From: Burkholderia sp. Leaf177
GTDB taxonomy: Bacteria; Pseudomonadota; Gammaproteobacteria; Burkholderiales; Burkholderiaceae
Direction: 5' to 3'
DNA length: 64,000 nucleotides
Assembly: GCF_001424345.1 (NCBI RefSeq)
Contig: NZ_LMPF01000002.1
Coordinates: forward strand, 201,118-265,117
Positions 35,732 to 44,753 of the stretch are shown here, piece by piece. The notes beneath the pieces are model-generated. The model ran no database searches. It was not told the origin of the DNA and saw only the letters and a program-made list of their open reading frames with translations. The position numbers and the translations under genes are program-made. The number at the start of each line of letters is the position of its first letter. Positions within the stretch are counted from its first letter, which is position 1.

Positions 35732-36853
35732 TCAGGCCTCGCGCGCCTTCCCCAGCGCGATCAGATTGCCTTCGCCGAACCCTTCCCCTCCGCGCCGTTC
35801 AACGATTTCAAAAAACATATCGCCGGCTTCGTGCTGAATGAACGTCTGCAGGAAGAGCTTCGGCGTGCCATCGTCGGTAATACGGCCGTCGACCAAAATG
35901 CCGCGCGCGCGCAATGCGTCCACATCCAGGCCGTGACCGGGCAAGCGTGCATCGAGTTGTTCGTAGTATCTGGACGGCGGCTGCACGAAGCGCATGCCGC
36001 GCGCACGCAGTACGTCGACGGAAGCGAAGATGTCCTTGGAAGCCAGCGCAATATGCTGCACGCCCTCGCCGCTATGATCGGGCAAATAGTCCCGCATCAG
36101 GCTCGTGCGGTACGTGCCTTCTTCATACACCGGGATGCTGAACGTCTGGCATGGCGACACGATCACGGGCAGATCCTGCGCGACTTTCCAGTCGGGATGG
36201 ATTGCGTGGAGCTCCTTGAAATGCAGGACCTGCAGATAAAATTCGAGCCAGTCGGCAAGCCGCCCTGCGCCGACCGTCTGCGTGAAGTGATCAACTTTGA
36301 CAAGGCCCGCGTCGTTGTCATGCAGCGCGGTTTGTGCGGTCTGTGCGTCGAGCCATTTGAAATCGATATCGTAGATCGACTTCGCTTTTTCGCTCGGTGG
36401 CGCATTCCGGCCTTCCCAATGATCGACAAAATAGATATGCGAATCGCCGATTCCCTGTATGGCGGGAATCATCAGTTCGTTCGGCCCGAGACGTTCGCCT
36501 TCGAAATCCCAGGCGCCGGAATCGACGGCGCGCTCGTGCGATGTAGGCGCATCGAACACTCGCAATCCGATTGCGCAGATGCCTACGCCGTGCGTTTCTG
36601 CAAAGCGTGTGGCGAACGAATCGTCGTCGGCGTTGACGAGGAAATTCATGTTCCCCTGCCGATACAGCGTGACGTCCTTGCTTATATGACGCGCCACGCG
36701 AGCAAAGCCGAGTTGCTCGAAAAGAGCGCGCAGGCGTTCAGGGTCGGGGCTGGAAAACTCAACGAATTCGAGGCCCGCGACGCCTAACGGATTGTCCCCG
36801 TCCATGGGCGGTTGCGCCGAGGCAGCGTCAGGCAGGGAAGCATCGTTGTTCAT
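35732..36853 (-). CDS. 4-hydroxyphenylpyruvate dioxygenase family protein
   Basis: Non-haem iron dioxygenase of the HPPD type, 373 aa, with two VOC halves. The three iron ligands are present: His189 (KVDHF), His267 (VQHIA) and Glu349 (FFEIVERRG). True HPPD turns 4-hydroxyphenylpyruvate into homogentisate. The gene sits between a fused dehydroshikimate dehydratase with its own HPPD-like domain and a porin, so another substrate cannot be excluded. No homogentisate pathway partner is seen in the window. Gap of 140 bases from the upstream gene. Confidence 0.85.
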   Translation of the reverse strand: MNNDASLPDAASAQPPMDGDNPLGVAGLEFVEFSSPDPERLRALFEQLGFARVARHISKDVTLYRQGNMNFLVNADDDSFATRFAETHGVGICAIGLRVFDAPTSHERAVDSGAWDFEGERLGPNELMIPAIQGIGDSHIYFVDHWEGRNAPPSEKAKSIYDIDFKWLDAQTAQTALHDNDAGLVKVDHFTQTVGAGRLADWLEFYLQVLHFKELHAIHPDWKVAQDLPVIVSPCQTFSIPVYEEGTYRTSLMRDYLPDHSGEGVQHIALASKDIFASVDVLRARGMRFVQPPSRYYEQLDARLPGHGLDVDALRARGILVDGRITDDGTPKLFLQTFIQHEAGDMFFEIVERRGGEGFGEGNLIALGKAREA

Positions 36854-36993
36854 CGAAAATCACCTCAGGGAAAGTCCGCGCACATTCGCCTGCCGCGTGG
36901 TCACCGGTCGTATTCGGTGTCGAGCTGCAACAGGCGCGTGGACAGATTATCGCTTGAGGCGGCGAAGCGTCAAACTCTCCTCGCGGCGTCTTG

Positions 36994-38862
36994 TCATTGC
37001 GAGCGGCGCTGTGCGTGCGCGGCAAGCCGCACGGGTGCGTTGGCTGCGCCGTATCCCTCGTAGCCGCCACGGCGTTCCACGATCTCGAGAAAGAAGCGTT
37101 CGTTGAACTGCTCGGTGTAAACGTGGAGAAACTCTCGGCCCGCCGAGTCGCGGTCGTAAAGAATGCCGCCCTCGCGCATGAGATGGATCCGTGCATCGTC
37201 GAATCCGAAACGCGCTTGCAGGTCGTCATAGTAATTGCGCGGAATGCGCAGCAACGCAACGTCCTGCCGACGCAACGCGGCAACGGTCGCGAAGATGTCG
37301 TCCGTTGCAAACGCAACGTGATTCAATCCCGATCCGCGATAAGTCGATAGCGACTCAACCACGGACGTGTGCCGGTCCGCCGATGCATTCAGCACGATCC
37401 GCACGGACCCGTCGCGGCTGCGCAACGAACGGCTCCTGACCAGGCCATAGGGGTCGGGCAAAAGCACCGACGCTTCTGCATCGAAACCGAACGCCGCCTT
37501 GAAATACAGCACCCAGGTGTCGAGCGTATCGGCGGGAAGATTCAGGCACACATGATCGATACGGCGCAGCAGATCGGCGCCGCTTGTGTTCCGGGCATCG
37601 GTGAGATTGAAATCGGTTTCGTAGAGCGTGGGCTCGCCGGGCGCTTCATCGACGAAATATTGCAGGCTGCCATCCGGCGCCTGAACGCTCGGCACCACGC
37701 GTTCGTTCGGGCCCACTCTGCCGGAAAACGGCGCGAAGCCGAACGCGGCGGCACGTCCGAAGGCTTGCGCAGCGTTATCGACCCGGTACGCCGATGCACA
37801 CACGGACAAACCATGTGCCTGATGAAAGTCGCTCGCAAACGAGTTGGCTTCCTCGTTGAGCAGGATGCTTGCGTCGCCTTGCACATAAAGCGTGACATGC
37901 TTCGACCTGTGCCGCCCCGCCGCGCGAAAGCCCATGCGTTCGAGCCATTGCGCGAGGGTCGGACCGCTGTTGGCATCGACGGCAAATTCGAGGAATTGAA
38001 ATCCCGTATGTGCAGGCGCGGCCGGCGGAAGGAACAATGTTTCCTTCGATGCGCCCGCGCATTGTTCCTCGAGAAACAGCAGCGAACGATAGCCATCCAC
38101 AGCCGTTGCCGCATTCGGCGCCGCGCGAAAGCCATCGTTGAAAATTTCCAGCGAAAGCGGTCCTGCATAACCCGATGCCAACACTTCGCGCGTGAAGCCG
38201 GTCACATCCAGATCACCTTGCCCGGGAAAACAGCGATAGTGCCGGCTCCATTCGAGCACATCCATGGCCATCTTCGGCGCATCGGCGATCTGCACGAACG
38301 TGATGCGATCGGCGGGAATGCTGGCGATTTCATCGAGCGAATCGCCGATGGAGAGCGTATGGAAGCTGTCGAGAATCAAGCCGAGGTTCGGATGATCGAG
38401 CGTATCGACGAGACGCCACGCGTGCTTGTACGAGTTGACGTGGCGGCCCCATGCAAGCGCTTCATAACCCGCGATCACACCTTCGGCGCGCGCGAGTTCG
38501 GCGAATCTTCCAAGCTGGTCGATTGTCAGCGCGTCGTCGCGAATCGTATCCGCCGATGCATTGCTGCAGACCAGCACGCGGTCCGTACCCAGCGCGTGCA
38601 TCAGCTCGAATTTGCGGCGAGCGCGTTCCAGATTCCGCACGAGCTGGTCGGCGCTGACGCCTTCGAAGTCGCGGAACGGCTGGTACAGCATAATTTCGAG
38701 GCCGAGATCCACGCAGATCTTTTTTACGTCGGCGGGCGAGCCATCGAAGTACAGCAAATCGTTTTCGAAGATCTCGACACCGTCGAATCCGGCTGCGCTG
38801 ATGGCCTTCAGTTTTTCAACGAGCGTGCCGCTGATTGATACGGTGGCGATGGATCGTTGCAT
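36994..38862 (-). CDS. quiC: 3-dehydroshikimate dehydratase, sugar-isomerase/HPPD-domain fusion (QuiC type)
   Basis: Two-domain enzyme of 622 aa. Residues 1-275 form an AP-endonuclease/xylose-isomerase-like TIM barrel that in QuiC converts 3-dehydroshikimate to protocatechuate using a divalent metal (MQRSIATVSISGTLVEKL onward; Glu in FEGVEIFEND-type strand; later QIADAPKM and GQGDLD). Residues about 290-605 form an HPPD-like VOC domain that keeps the ligand pattern IDHVCLN, LNHVAFA and FLEIVERRG. This long architecture is known for QuiC1 of pseudomonads. It links dehydroquinate/dehydroshikimate to aromatic ring cleavage. It follows the BKACE by 9 bases, so the two are co-translated. Confidence 0.85.
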   Translation of the reverse strand: MQRSIATVSISGTLVEKLKAISAAGFDGVEIFENDLLYFDGSPADVKKICVDLGLEIMLYQPFRDFEGVSADQLVRNLERARRKFELMHALGTDRVLVCSNASADTIRDDALTIDQLGRFAELARAEGVIAGYEALAWGRHVNSYKHAWRLVDTLDHPNLGLILDSFHTLSIGDSLDEIASIPADRITFVQIADAPKMAMDVLEWSRHYRCFPGQGDLDVTGFTREVLASGYAGPLSLEIFNDGFRAAPNAATAVDGYRSLLFLEEQCAGASKETLFLPPAAPAHTGFQFLEFAVDANSGPTLAQWLERMGFRAAGRHRSKHVTLYVQGDASILLNEEANSFASDFHQAHGLSVCASAYRVDNAAQAFGRAAAFGFAPFSGRVGPNERVVPSVQAPDGSLQYFVDEAPGEPTLYETDFNLTDARNTSGADLLRRIDHVCLNLPADTLDTWVLYFKAAFGFDAEASVLLPDPYGLVRSRSLRSRDGSVRIVLNASADRHTSVVESLSTYRGSGLNHVAFATDDIFATVAALRRQDVALLRIPRNYYDDLQARFGFDDARIHLMREGGILYDRDSAGREFLHVYTEQFNERFFLEIVERRGGYEGYGAANAPVRLAAHAQRRSQ

Positions 38863-38871
38863 CGTGCGCTC

Positions 38872-39714
38872 TTAATGTTGCGTGGTGATGGCAGGGAGAT
38901 GCAGCAATTCGCGTGCTTGCGCAGCGCTTGCAACCTCGCGTCCGTATTCGGCGCAAAGGGCCGCAACGCGCCCCACCAGTTGCGCATTGCTACTGGCAAG
39001 CGTGTCCTTGTCCCAACGAATGTTGTCCTCCAGACCCGTGCGGCAATGTCCGCCAAGCTCGAGCGTCCAATGGTTCACTTCGAGCTGATGCCGCCCGATC
39101 CCCGCCGCTGTCCACGTGGCATCGGGCAACTCGGCGCGCAAGCGCTCGACTTCGAACGCGAGGATTTCGCGCTTCGCAGGCAGCGCATTCTTCACGCCCA
39201 TCACAAACTGCACATGTACCGGCGATACGAGCAAACCTTGTGCAACGAGATCCACGGTGCTGTAAAGCATCGCAAGGTCGAAGATCTCGATCTCGGGCTT
39301 GACGTTGTGATCAAGCATCGACTTTGCCAGCGACCTGACGAAATCCGGCGGATTTTCGTAGACGGTCGTCGGGAAGTTGACTGAGCCGGTTGCAAGCGAC
39401 GCCATGTCGGGACGCAAGTCGAGCATCGCGCCGCGTTGTTCGAATGAACGGCCGCGACCGCCCGTCGAAAACTGGATGATGATGTCCGGGCAATGCTTGC
39501 GGATGCCCGTTTGCAATTCGTCAAAACGCGAGCGGTCCGAACTCGAATTCTCCTGCTCGTCGCGAACATGCAGATGCACGAGCGACGCGCCTGCTTCATA
39601 CGATTCGTGCGTGCTTTCTATCTGTTCGGCAATCGATATGGGCACGGCGGGATTGTCTTTCTTGCGCGGCACGGAACCGGTAACAGCGACGGAAATGATG
39701 CAGGGATCAGTCAT
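38872..39714 (-). CDS. BKACE family beta-keto acid cleavage enzyme (DUF849)
   Basis: Second BKACE of the window, 280 aa. It has the metal motif VHLHVRDEQ in place of the HLHARD of the first copy. The rest follows the family: FSTGGRGRSFEQRG and MDVGLEDN-like GLEDNIRWDKD near the C terminus. The start is ATG 39714 or 39726. It lies between an MHS carrier and the dehydroshikimate dehydratase. No beta-keto acid occurs in the standard quinate route, so its role is not obvious. Confidence 0.82.
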   Translation of the reverse strand: MTDPCIISVAVTGSVPRKKDNPAVPISIAEQIESTHESYEAGASLVHLHVRDEQENSSSDRSRFDELQTGIRKHCPDIIIQFSTGGRGRSFEQRGAMLDLRPDMASLATGSVNFPTTVYENPPDFVRSLAKSMLDHNVKPEIEIFDLAMLYSTVDLVAQGLLVSPVHVQFVMGVKNALPAKREILAFEVERLRAELPDATWTAAGIGRHQLEVNHWTLELGGHCRTGLEDNIRWDKDTLASSNAQLVGRVAALCAEYGREVASAAQARELLHLPAITTQH

Positions 39715-39805
39715 GACTACGTCCATTGATTGGGTCTTCGTTTGCCGGGCATCGCTCGAACAATCGAGTCACGCCCGCTCTCGGATTCCAGGCCAGACCT
39801 TCACA

Positions 39806-41113
39806 TCAGGTCTTTTTCATCTTCGCGGCAACGAGCACCGACAGCGCGCATCCGATGGCAAGATACGCCGCGACCGGATGCCACGAGCCGCCGGCGAAAC
39901 TCACCAGCGCCACTGCGATGAACGGCGTGAAGCCGCCGCCAACCACGCTCGCCACCTGATAACCCACGCCCGCGCCGCTATAACGGTATTCGGTGCCGAA
40001 GAGTTCGGTGAACATCGGCTGCTGGACGCTCACGATCATGTCGTGCGCAATGTTTGCGAGCATCACCGAGAAGACGACGATCCAGACTGTCGAGCGTGCG
40101 TCGAGTGCGAGAAAGAACGGCACGGCGCTCAACATGCCGATCACCGCGCCGATCATGTAGATCCGGCGACGGCCGAAGCGATCAGCGAGGATGGCGAAAC
40201 ACGGAATGGTCAGGATGCTGATGGCGCCCACCAGCAAGCCGATGTTCAGGAAGAACTGGCGCGGCATGCCCAGATTGCTCGTGGAGTAGCTCAACGCGAA
40301 AGCGGTGACTATGTACATGGTGAAGAGCTCGGCGAGACGCAGCGCGATGATCAGCAGGAACGCTTTCGGATGTTGGCGCAGCGCTTCGAAGATCGGCATG
40401 CGTTTGGCTTTTTGGCCCTTTTCAATAACCTTGTGCACGAACTCCTGCGACTCTTCCATGCTCGATCGAACCCACAATCCGATCAGCACAAGGACAACGC
40501 TGAACACGAACGGAATGCGCCAGCCCCAGCTCTTGAACGTGGCGTCGTCCATGGTCTGGCTGAGAATGGACACAATGCCCGTTGCAAGGATCAGCCCGAC
40601 GCCATAACCGACCTGCACGCCGCTGCTATAGAACGCTTTCTTTTTGCTGGGCGCGCTTTCCACGGCCATGAGCGCCGCCCCGCCCCATTCACCGCCTACG
40701 GCAAATCCCTGGATCGCACGCAGCGCGATCAACAGCACCGGCGCCCACCAGCCGATCGACGCAAACGTCGGCAACAACCCAATCAATGCCGTCGACAAAC
40801 CCATCATCATCACGGTCAGCACGAGCATGCGCTTGCGGCCGAGCCTGTCGCCGTAGTGGCCGAACACGAACCCACCCAGCGGCCGGAACAGGAACCCTAC
40901 GCCGAACGTGCCGAATGCCGCTAGCGTGCCCATCGCCGGGCTGACCTTCGGGAAGAACTCGGTGTTGAACACGATCGCGGCGATGATCCCGTAGAGCAGG
41001 AAGTCGTACCAGTCGACCACTGCGCCTACAAAACTGCCGAGTGCCGCCTTGCGGGCGCGGCTCTTGTCGAGGTCGATTCTGGCGACATCGACAGGCTGGA
41101 TTGCGATAGTCAT
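39806..41113 (-). CDS. MFS transporter, metabolite:H+ symporter (MHS) family
   Basis: Inner-membrane symporter of 435 aa. It opens with the MHS hallmark GSFVGAVVDWYDFLLYG and RPLGGFVFGHYGDRLGRKR. The family moves dicarboxylates, shikimate, alpha-ketoglutarate or aromatic acids with protons. ShiA, the E. coli shikimate permease, belongs here, which suits this location. ATG 41113 chosen; upstream readings add a charged tail without a ribosome site. First gene of the minus-strand run, divergent from IclR. Confidence 0.87.
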   Translation of the reverse strand: MTIAIQPVDVARIDLDKSRARKAALGSFVGAVVDWYDFLLYGIIAAIVFNTEFFPKVSPAMGTLAAFGTFGVGFLFRPLGGFVFGHYGDRLGRKRMLVLTVMMMGLSTALIGLLPTFASIGWWAPVLLIALRAIQGFAVGGEWGGAALMAVESAPSKKKAFYSSGVQVGYGVGLILATGIVSILSQTMDDATFKSWGWRIPFVFSVVLVLIGLWVRSSMEESQEFVHKVIEKGQKAKRMPIFEALRQHPKAFLLIIALRLAELFTMYIVTAFALSYSTSNLGMPRQFFLNIGLLVGAISILTIPCFAILADRFGRRRIYMIGAVIGMLSAVPFFLALDARSTVWIVVFSVMLANIAHDMIVSVQQPMFTELFGTEYRYSGAGVGYQVASVVGGGFTPFIAVALVSFAGGSWHPVAAYLAIGCALSVLVAAKMKKT

Positions 41114-41439
41114 TGCGTTGTCTCTGATCTGTATTGGTTTGACTGTCCGATGTTTTTTGCGTGCCGCCCACTTGGGCGAGCCGATCGGTTCAGCGGTGAA
41201 TGGAGCATAGGTTGGCGTGATTCGCGGATCAACGGTTTCATGCGAATGCAACGCGATTATCGAACGAGAATGTGCGATTAGCGATCGTTTATGGGGTTAG
41301 CACTAAGGCATTCGATCTCCTTCGGGATGCAAGCTGTGCGGATTCCGCGATCGAACCGCACATGACAAAAACGCATCCTCGTGAGCGATAATCGCCCGTA
41401 CGTCATCACTGATCGCACACCATCCAAGGGTTATTGCTC
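41114..41439. promoter_or_regulatory. Divergent promoter region with repeated GCGATTA sites
   Basis: 326 bases between the MHS carrier and IclR. GCGATTATCG (41253-41262) and its exact inverse CGATAATCGC (41386-41395) flank the gap 123 bases apart. A related GCGATTAGCGATCG lies at 41274-41287. They are candidate IclR sites serving both directions. No gene seen. Confidence 0.45.
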
Positions 41440-42213
41440 ATGACCAAACGCCCGCCGCTCGACAAACGCGACTGGATCGCGGGACTCGAAAAAGGTCTTG
41501 CGATACTCGAGGCCTTCGACAGCGAACATGCGCGCATGACGCCGACCCAGGCCGCGACGCGCACAGGCATGACACGCACGGCCGCGCGCCGGCATCTGCT
41601 AACGCTGGAACATCTCGGCTATGTTGAAAGCGACGGCAAGCTCTTTGGGCTCACGCCGCGCGTGTTGCGGGTTGGTTGGTCGTACTTCGATTCCGCGCGC
41701 CTGCCCAAGCTGGTTCAGCCCTACCTGCAACAACTCAGCGCAACGCTCAACGAGTCGGTCTACATGAGCGTGCTCGACGAATGGGAGCTTGTGTTCATCG
41801 CGCGCAACGGGACCTCCCGTGTGATGACGACCGGCTTCGTGCTCGGTGCGCGCGTCCCGGCGCCACTGACTTCGCCGGGGGTCGTGCTGCTCGCTTACAA
41901 GCCCGATGAAGACGCGGTCCACGAGTGGCTCGACACCACGTCGCTCGCACCGTTCACGCCGCATACGCTGACCAACAAGGTCCGGCTGCAGGAGAAGATC
42001 CGTCAGGCACGCGCCGATGGTTATGCGGTCATCGAACAGCAATTGCAGGTCGGCGTGCGTGGCATTGCGGTGCCGGTGAAGGACAGGCATGGTGAAGTTG
42101 TCGCGGCGCTCAGCACCAACATGCCGATAGGACGCGAAACCACGGAAGCCGCGGTCAACCGCGTGGTGCATCATCTGCAAGAGACCGCGCTTGCCATGCT
42201 GAATGTGGTCTGA
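41440..42213 (+). CDS. IclR family regulator, PcaR/PcaU-like
   Basis: Regulator of 257 aa. An N-terminal winged helix (LEKGLAILEAFDSEHARMTPTQAATRTGMTRTAARR, in part, at about 15-50) and a GAF-like effector domain from about 80. The opening WIAGLEKGLAILEAFD resembles PcaR/PcaU/PobR regulators of protocatechuate genes. ATG 41440 chosen, with an AAGGG site 9 bases upstream. It is divergent from the quinate-type run and 15 bases ahead of a LysR gene. Confidence 0.88.
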   Translation: MTKRPPLDKRDWIAGLEKGLAILEAFDSEHARMTPTQAATRTGMTRTAARRHLLTLEHLGYVESDGKLFGLTPRVLRVGWSYFDSARLPKLVQPYLQQLSATLNESVYMSVLDEWELVFIARNGTSRVMTTGFVLGARVPAPLTSPGVVLLAYKPDEDAVHEWLDTTSLAPFTPHTLTNKVRLQEKIRQARADGYAVIEQQLQVGVRGIAVPVKDRHGEVVAALSTNMPIGRETTEAAVNRVVHHLQETALAMLNVV

Positions 42214-42228
42214 GCGAGCAGGGACATC

Positions 42229-43143
42229 ATGAATCTCAGGCACTTGCACGCGTTTGTCGTCCTCGCGGAGGAACTCAATTTCAGCCGCGCGGCGGACCGG
42301 TTGCATATTGCGCAGCCCGCGCTCAGCCAGCAGATCCGCGCGCTGGAGGAACGGCTCGGCACGCAACTCGTGGATCGCGGCAGCCGGCCGCTGCGCCTGA
42401 CCGAAGCAGGAAGTTATCTGTGCATCGAGGCGCGGCAGATACTTGCTTCGTACGATCAGGCCGCGCTCGGCACGCGTGAAATCGGACTCGGCTTGCGCGG
42501 GTGGCTCGGCATAGGATTCACACGTTCGTCGATGTACAGCGTGCTGCCTCCCGCCCTCAAGGCGTTTCATCGCGCATACCCGAACGTCGAGTTGAAACTC
42601 TACGAGATGCTTACCGAAGAGCAGACCGACGCGCTGCACGAGACGCGGATTCATGTTGCGATCGGGCGGCAGGTCCAGGCCATTGCAGGCTGCACCACGC
42701 TGCCGCTTTTGCACGAACGGGTAACGGTCGTGCTCGCTCCGGATCATCCGCTTGCACGCAAGAAGTCGGTGCGCATCACGCAACTCGCCGATACCCCGTT
42801 GGTGCTTTACCCGAAGCATTCGAACGGGCTTTACTCGCGCTTCGTGGAGTCGCTTTATCGTAATGCCGGCGTGACGCCGCACATAGCGCATCAGGCTTAT
42901 GAAATCCAGACGGCTATTGCATTGGTCGCGGCGGGACTGGGCGTGACGTTCGTAGGGGAATCGGTCGCGCGCCACGGACGATCCGACGTGGTCTATCTTC
43001 GTCTTGATGCACCGTTGGCTTCGCAGACCACCACGCTTTCAGCGAGCTTTCGAAGCGACGATACATCGTCTCATCTTCAAGCTTTTTTGAAGTGCCTGAC
43101 GCCTGTACCTGCGCTTAAGGCGGGTTCGGCGCCCGCACTATAA
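42229..43143 (+). CDS. LysR family transcriptional regulator
   Basis: LysR regulator of 304 aa with a classic CbbR/CatR-like opening MNLRHLHAFVVLAEELNFSR and helix-turn-helix AADRLHIAQPALSQQIRALEE. It lies between the IclR gene and the MFS-ligJ-ligK operon, all on the same strand. A 260-base gap separates it from the MFS, so the operon probably has its own promoter that this LysR could activate (as GalR does for gallate genes in Pseudomonas). Confidence 0.92.
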   Translation: MNLRHLHAFVVLAEELNFSRAADRLHIAQPALSQQIRALEERLGTQLVDRGSRPLRLTEAGSYLCIEARQILASYDQAALGTREIGLGLRGWLGIGFTRSSMYSVLPPALKAFHRAYPNVELKLYEMLTEEQTDALHETRIHVAIGRQVQAIAGCTTLPLLHERVTVVLAPDHPLARKKSVRITQLADTPLVLYPKHSNGLYSRFVESLYRNAGVTPHIAHQAYEIQTAIALVAAGLGVTFVGESVARHGRSDVVYLRLDAPLASQTTTLSASFRSDDTSSHLQAFLKCLTPVPALKAGSAPAL

Positions 43144-43403
43144 GAAAATCATTATAAAAAGATAAAAACACCGTCTTGGACGCGCGGCGTTCAAATTCTT
43201 AAGATCGAATCATCAGTCAGGCATCCCGTGCGGCGGCACGATCCGCCGCAGTCCTGAGCGCTCGCTCGGCAACACATTCCAGACTTGAACAATGCCAACG
43301 CGAGCGTCAGCAGGCGCGAATACGGTCGCTCGCAGTAAACCGTACTGAACCATATGCATATACGACACCCGGTCCACGGGCGCTATAAAGACAGGAGACA
43401 TTG

Positions 43404-44732
43404 ATGATCGATCCGATCGAAAGCTCGACCATGCGCAAAGTGTACGGCCGCTTGATGCCGCTGCTTTTCGCAATGATGTTCTTCAATTACCTGGACCGGA
43501 TCAACATCGGTTTCGCCGCGCTCGACATGAACAAGGAGCTCGGCTTCAGCCCCGCCGTGTTCGGTTTCGCGGGCAGCATCTTTTTCTTCGGTTACATGCT
43601 GCTGGAAGTGTCGAGCAATCTGCTGTTGCATCGGCTTGGCGCGCGGCTCTGGATCGCGCGGATTCTTCTGACGTGGGGCGCGGTCGCGGCCGCCACTGCT
43701 TTTGTCTTCAATGAATCGAGCTTCTACGTACTGCGTTTCCTGCTCGGCGTCATGGAAGCGGGATTCCTGCCCGGCGTCGCGGTGTATCTGACGAAATGGT
43801 TTCCGCTGCGTTATCGCGCGCGAGCGGTCGGTGGCTACATCATCGCGGGATCGTTTTCGGCGGTGCTTGGCGGCCCGATCTCGACCGCGCTCATGACCTA
43901 CGCGAACGGGCCGCTTGGCCTGCAGGGATGGCAGTGGATGTTCATTCTCGAAGGCGTACCTGCAATGCTGCTCGGCTTGCTGACCTTGCGCCTGATGACA
44001 GAACGTCCGTCGGAAGCAGCGTGGCTCACGACCGAACAACAGCACTGGCTCGAATCCACGCTTACGAAAGAACGCGAAGCACTCGGCGCCGATAAACATT
44101 TTCCAATGCTGCGCGTGGCAAGCGATATCCGCGTGTGGAGCCTTGCCTGTCTCTTCGGCTGTGCGCTCGTAGGCATCTATGGTCTCTTTCTTTGGCTGCC
44201 GCAGATCGTGAAAAGCCTGGGTCATCTGAGCAATCTCGAGGTCGGGTTTCTCTCAGCCGTGCCACCGCTTCTTGGTGTTGTCGGCACACTCGTGATCAGC
44301 CGCAGCTCGGACAGAACCGGCGATCGGAAGAAGCATCTTGCCTTCGTGTATGGAATGAGCGCACTCGCGATTGCAGGCAGCGCTTATGCGCCGAACCCGG
44401 TGATCGCCTACGCGTTGCTCTGCGTGACGGGGCTCTTCATCTATGCAGGCAATCCGCTGTTCTGGAGTCTCGCTTCGTCGTTCAGGACGGGCGCCGCGGG
44501 CGCCGCGACGATTGCGCTGATCAACACCATCGCGCAGTTCGGCGGCCTGGTTGGACCGTGGAGCATTGGCCTCGTGCGCAGCGCAACGGGCAACTTCAAA
44601 CTCGCGCTCCTGACCATTGCGGCCTTCCTCGTCGTGGCGACCGTCATTGCGCTGGTGATGCGCGTGAAGCCCGCGGAAGACGAACTCGATGCCATGCCCG
44701 CCGGCGATTCACCCGCGGGACATCTTCATTAA
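43404..44732 (+). CDS. MFS transporter, ACS family (aromatic acid candidate)
   Basis: Carrier of 442 aa, 12 helices, with the ACS hallmark MFFNYLDRINIGFAALDMN and GVMEAGFLPGVAVYLTKWFP. An AGGAG site precedes ATG 43404. It is 21 bases ahead of ligJ, so it should be transcribed with it and import a substrate that ends in the 4,5-cleavage route (gallate, protocatechuate or a related acid). Confidence 0.87.
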   Translation: MIDPIESSTMRKVYGRLMPLLFAMMFFNYLDRINIGFAALDMNKELGFSPAVFGFAGSIFFFGYMLLEVSSNLLLHRLGARLWIARILLTWGAVAAATAFVFNESSFYVLRFLLGVMEAGFLPGVAVYLTKWFPLRYRARAVGGYIIAGSFSAVLGGPISTALMTYANGPLGLQGWQWMFILEGVPAMLLGLLTLRLMTERPSEAAWLTTEQQHWLESTLTKEREALGADKHFPMLRVASDIRVWSLACLFGCALVGIYGLFLWLPQIVKSLGHLSNLEVGFLSAVPPLLGVVGTLVISRSSDRTGDRKKHLAFVYGMSALAIAGSAYAPNPVIAYALLCVTGLFIYAGNPLFWSLASSFRTGAAGAATIALINTIAQFGGLVGPWSIGLVRSATGNFKLALLTIAAFLVVATVIALVMRVKPAEDELDAMPAGDSPAGHLH

Positions 44733-44753
44733 GCCCTGATCTGGAACCCAGCG

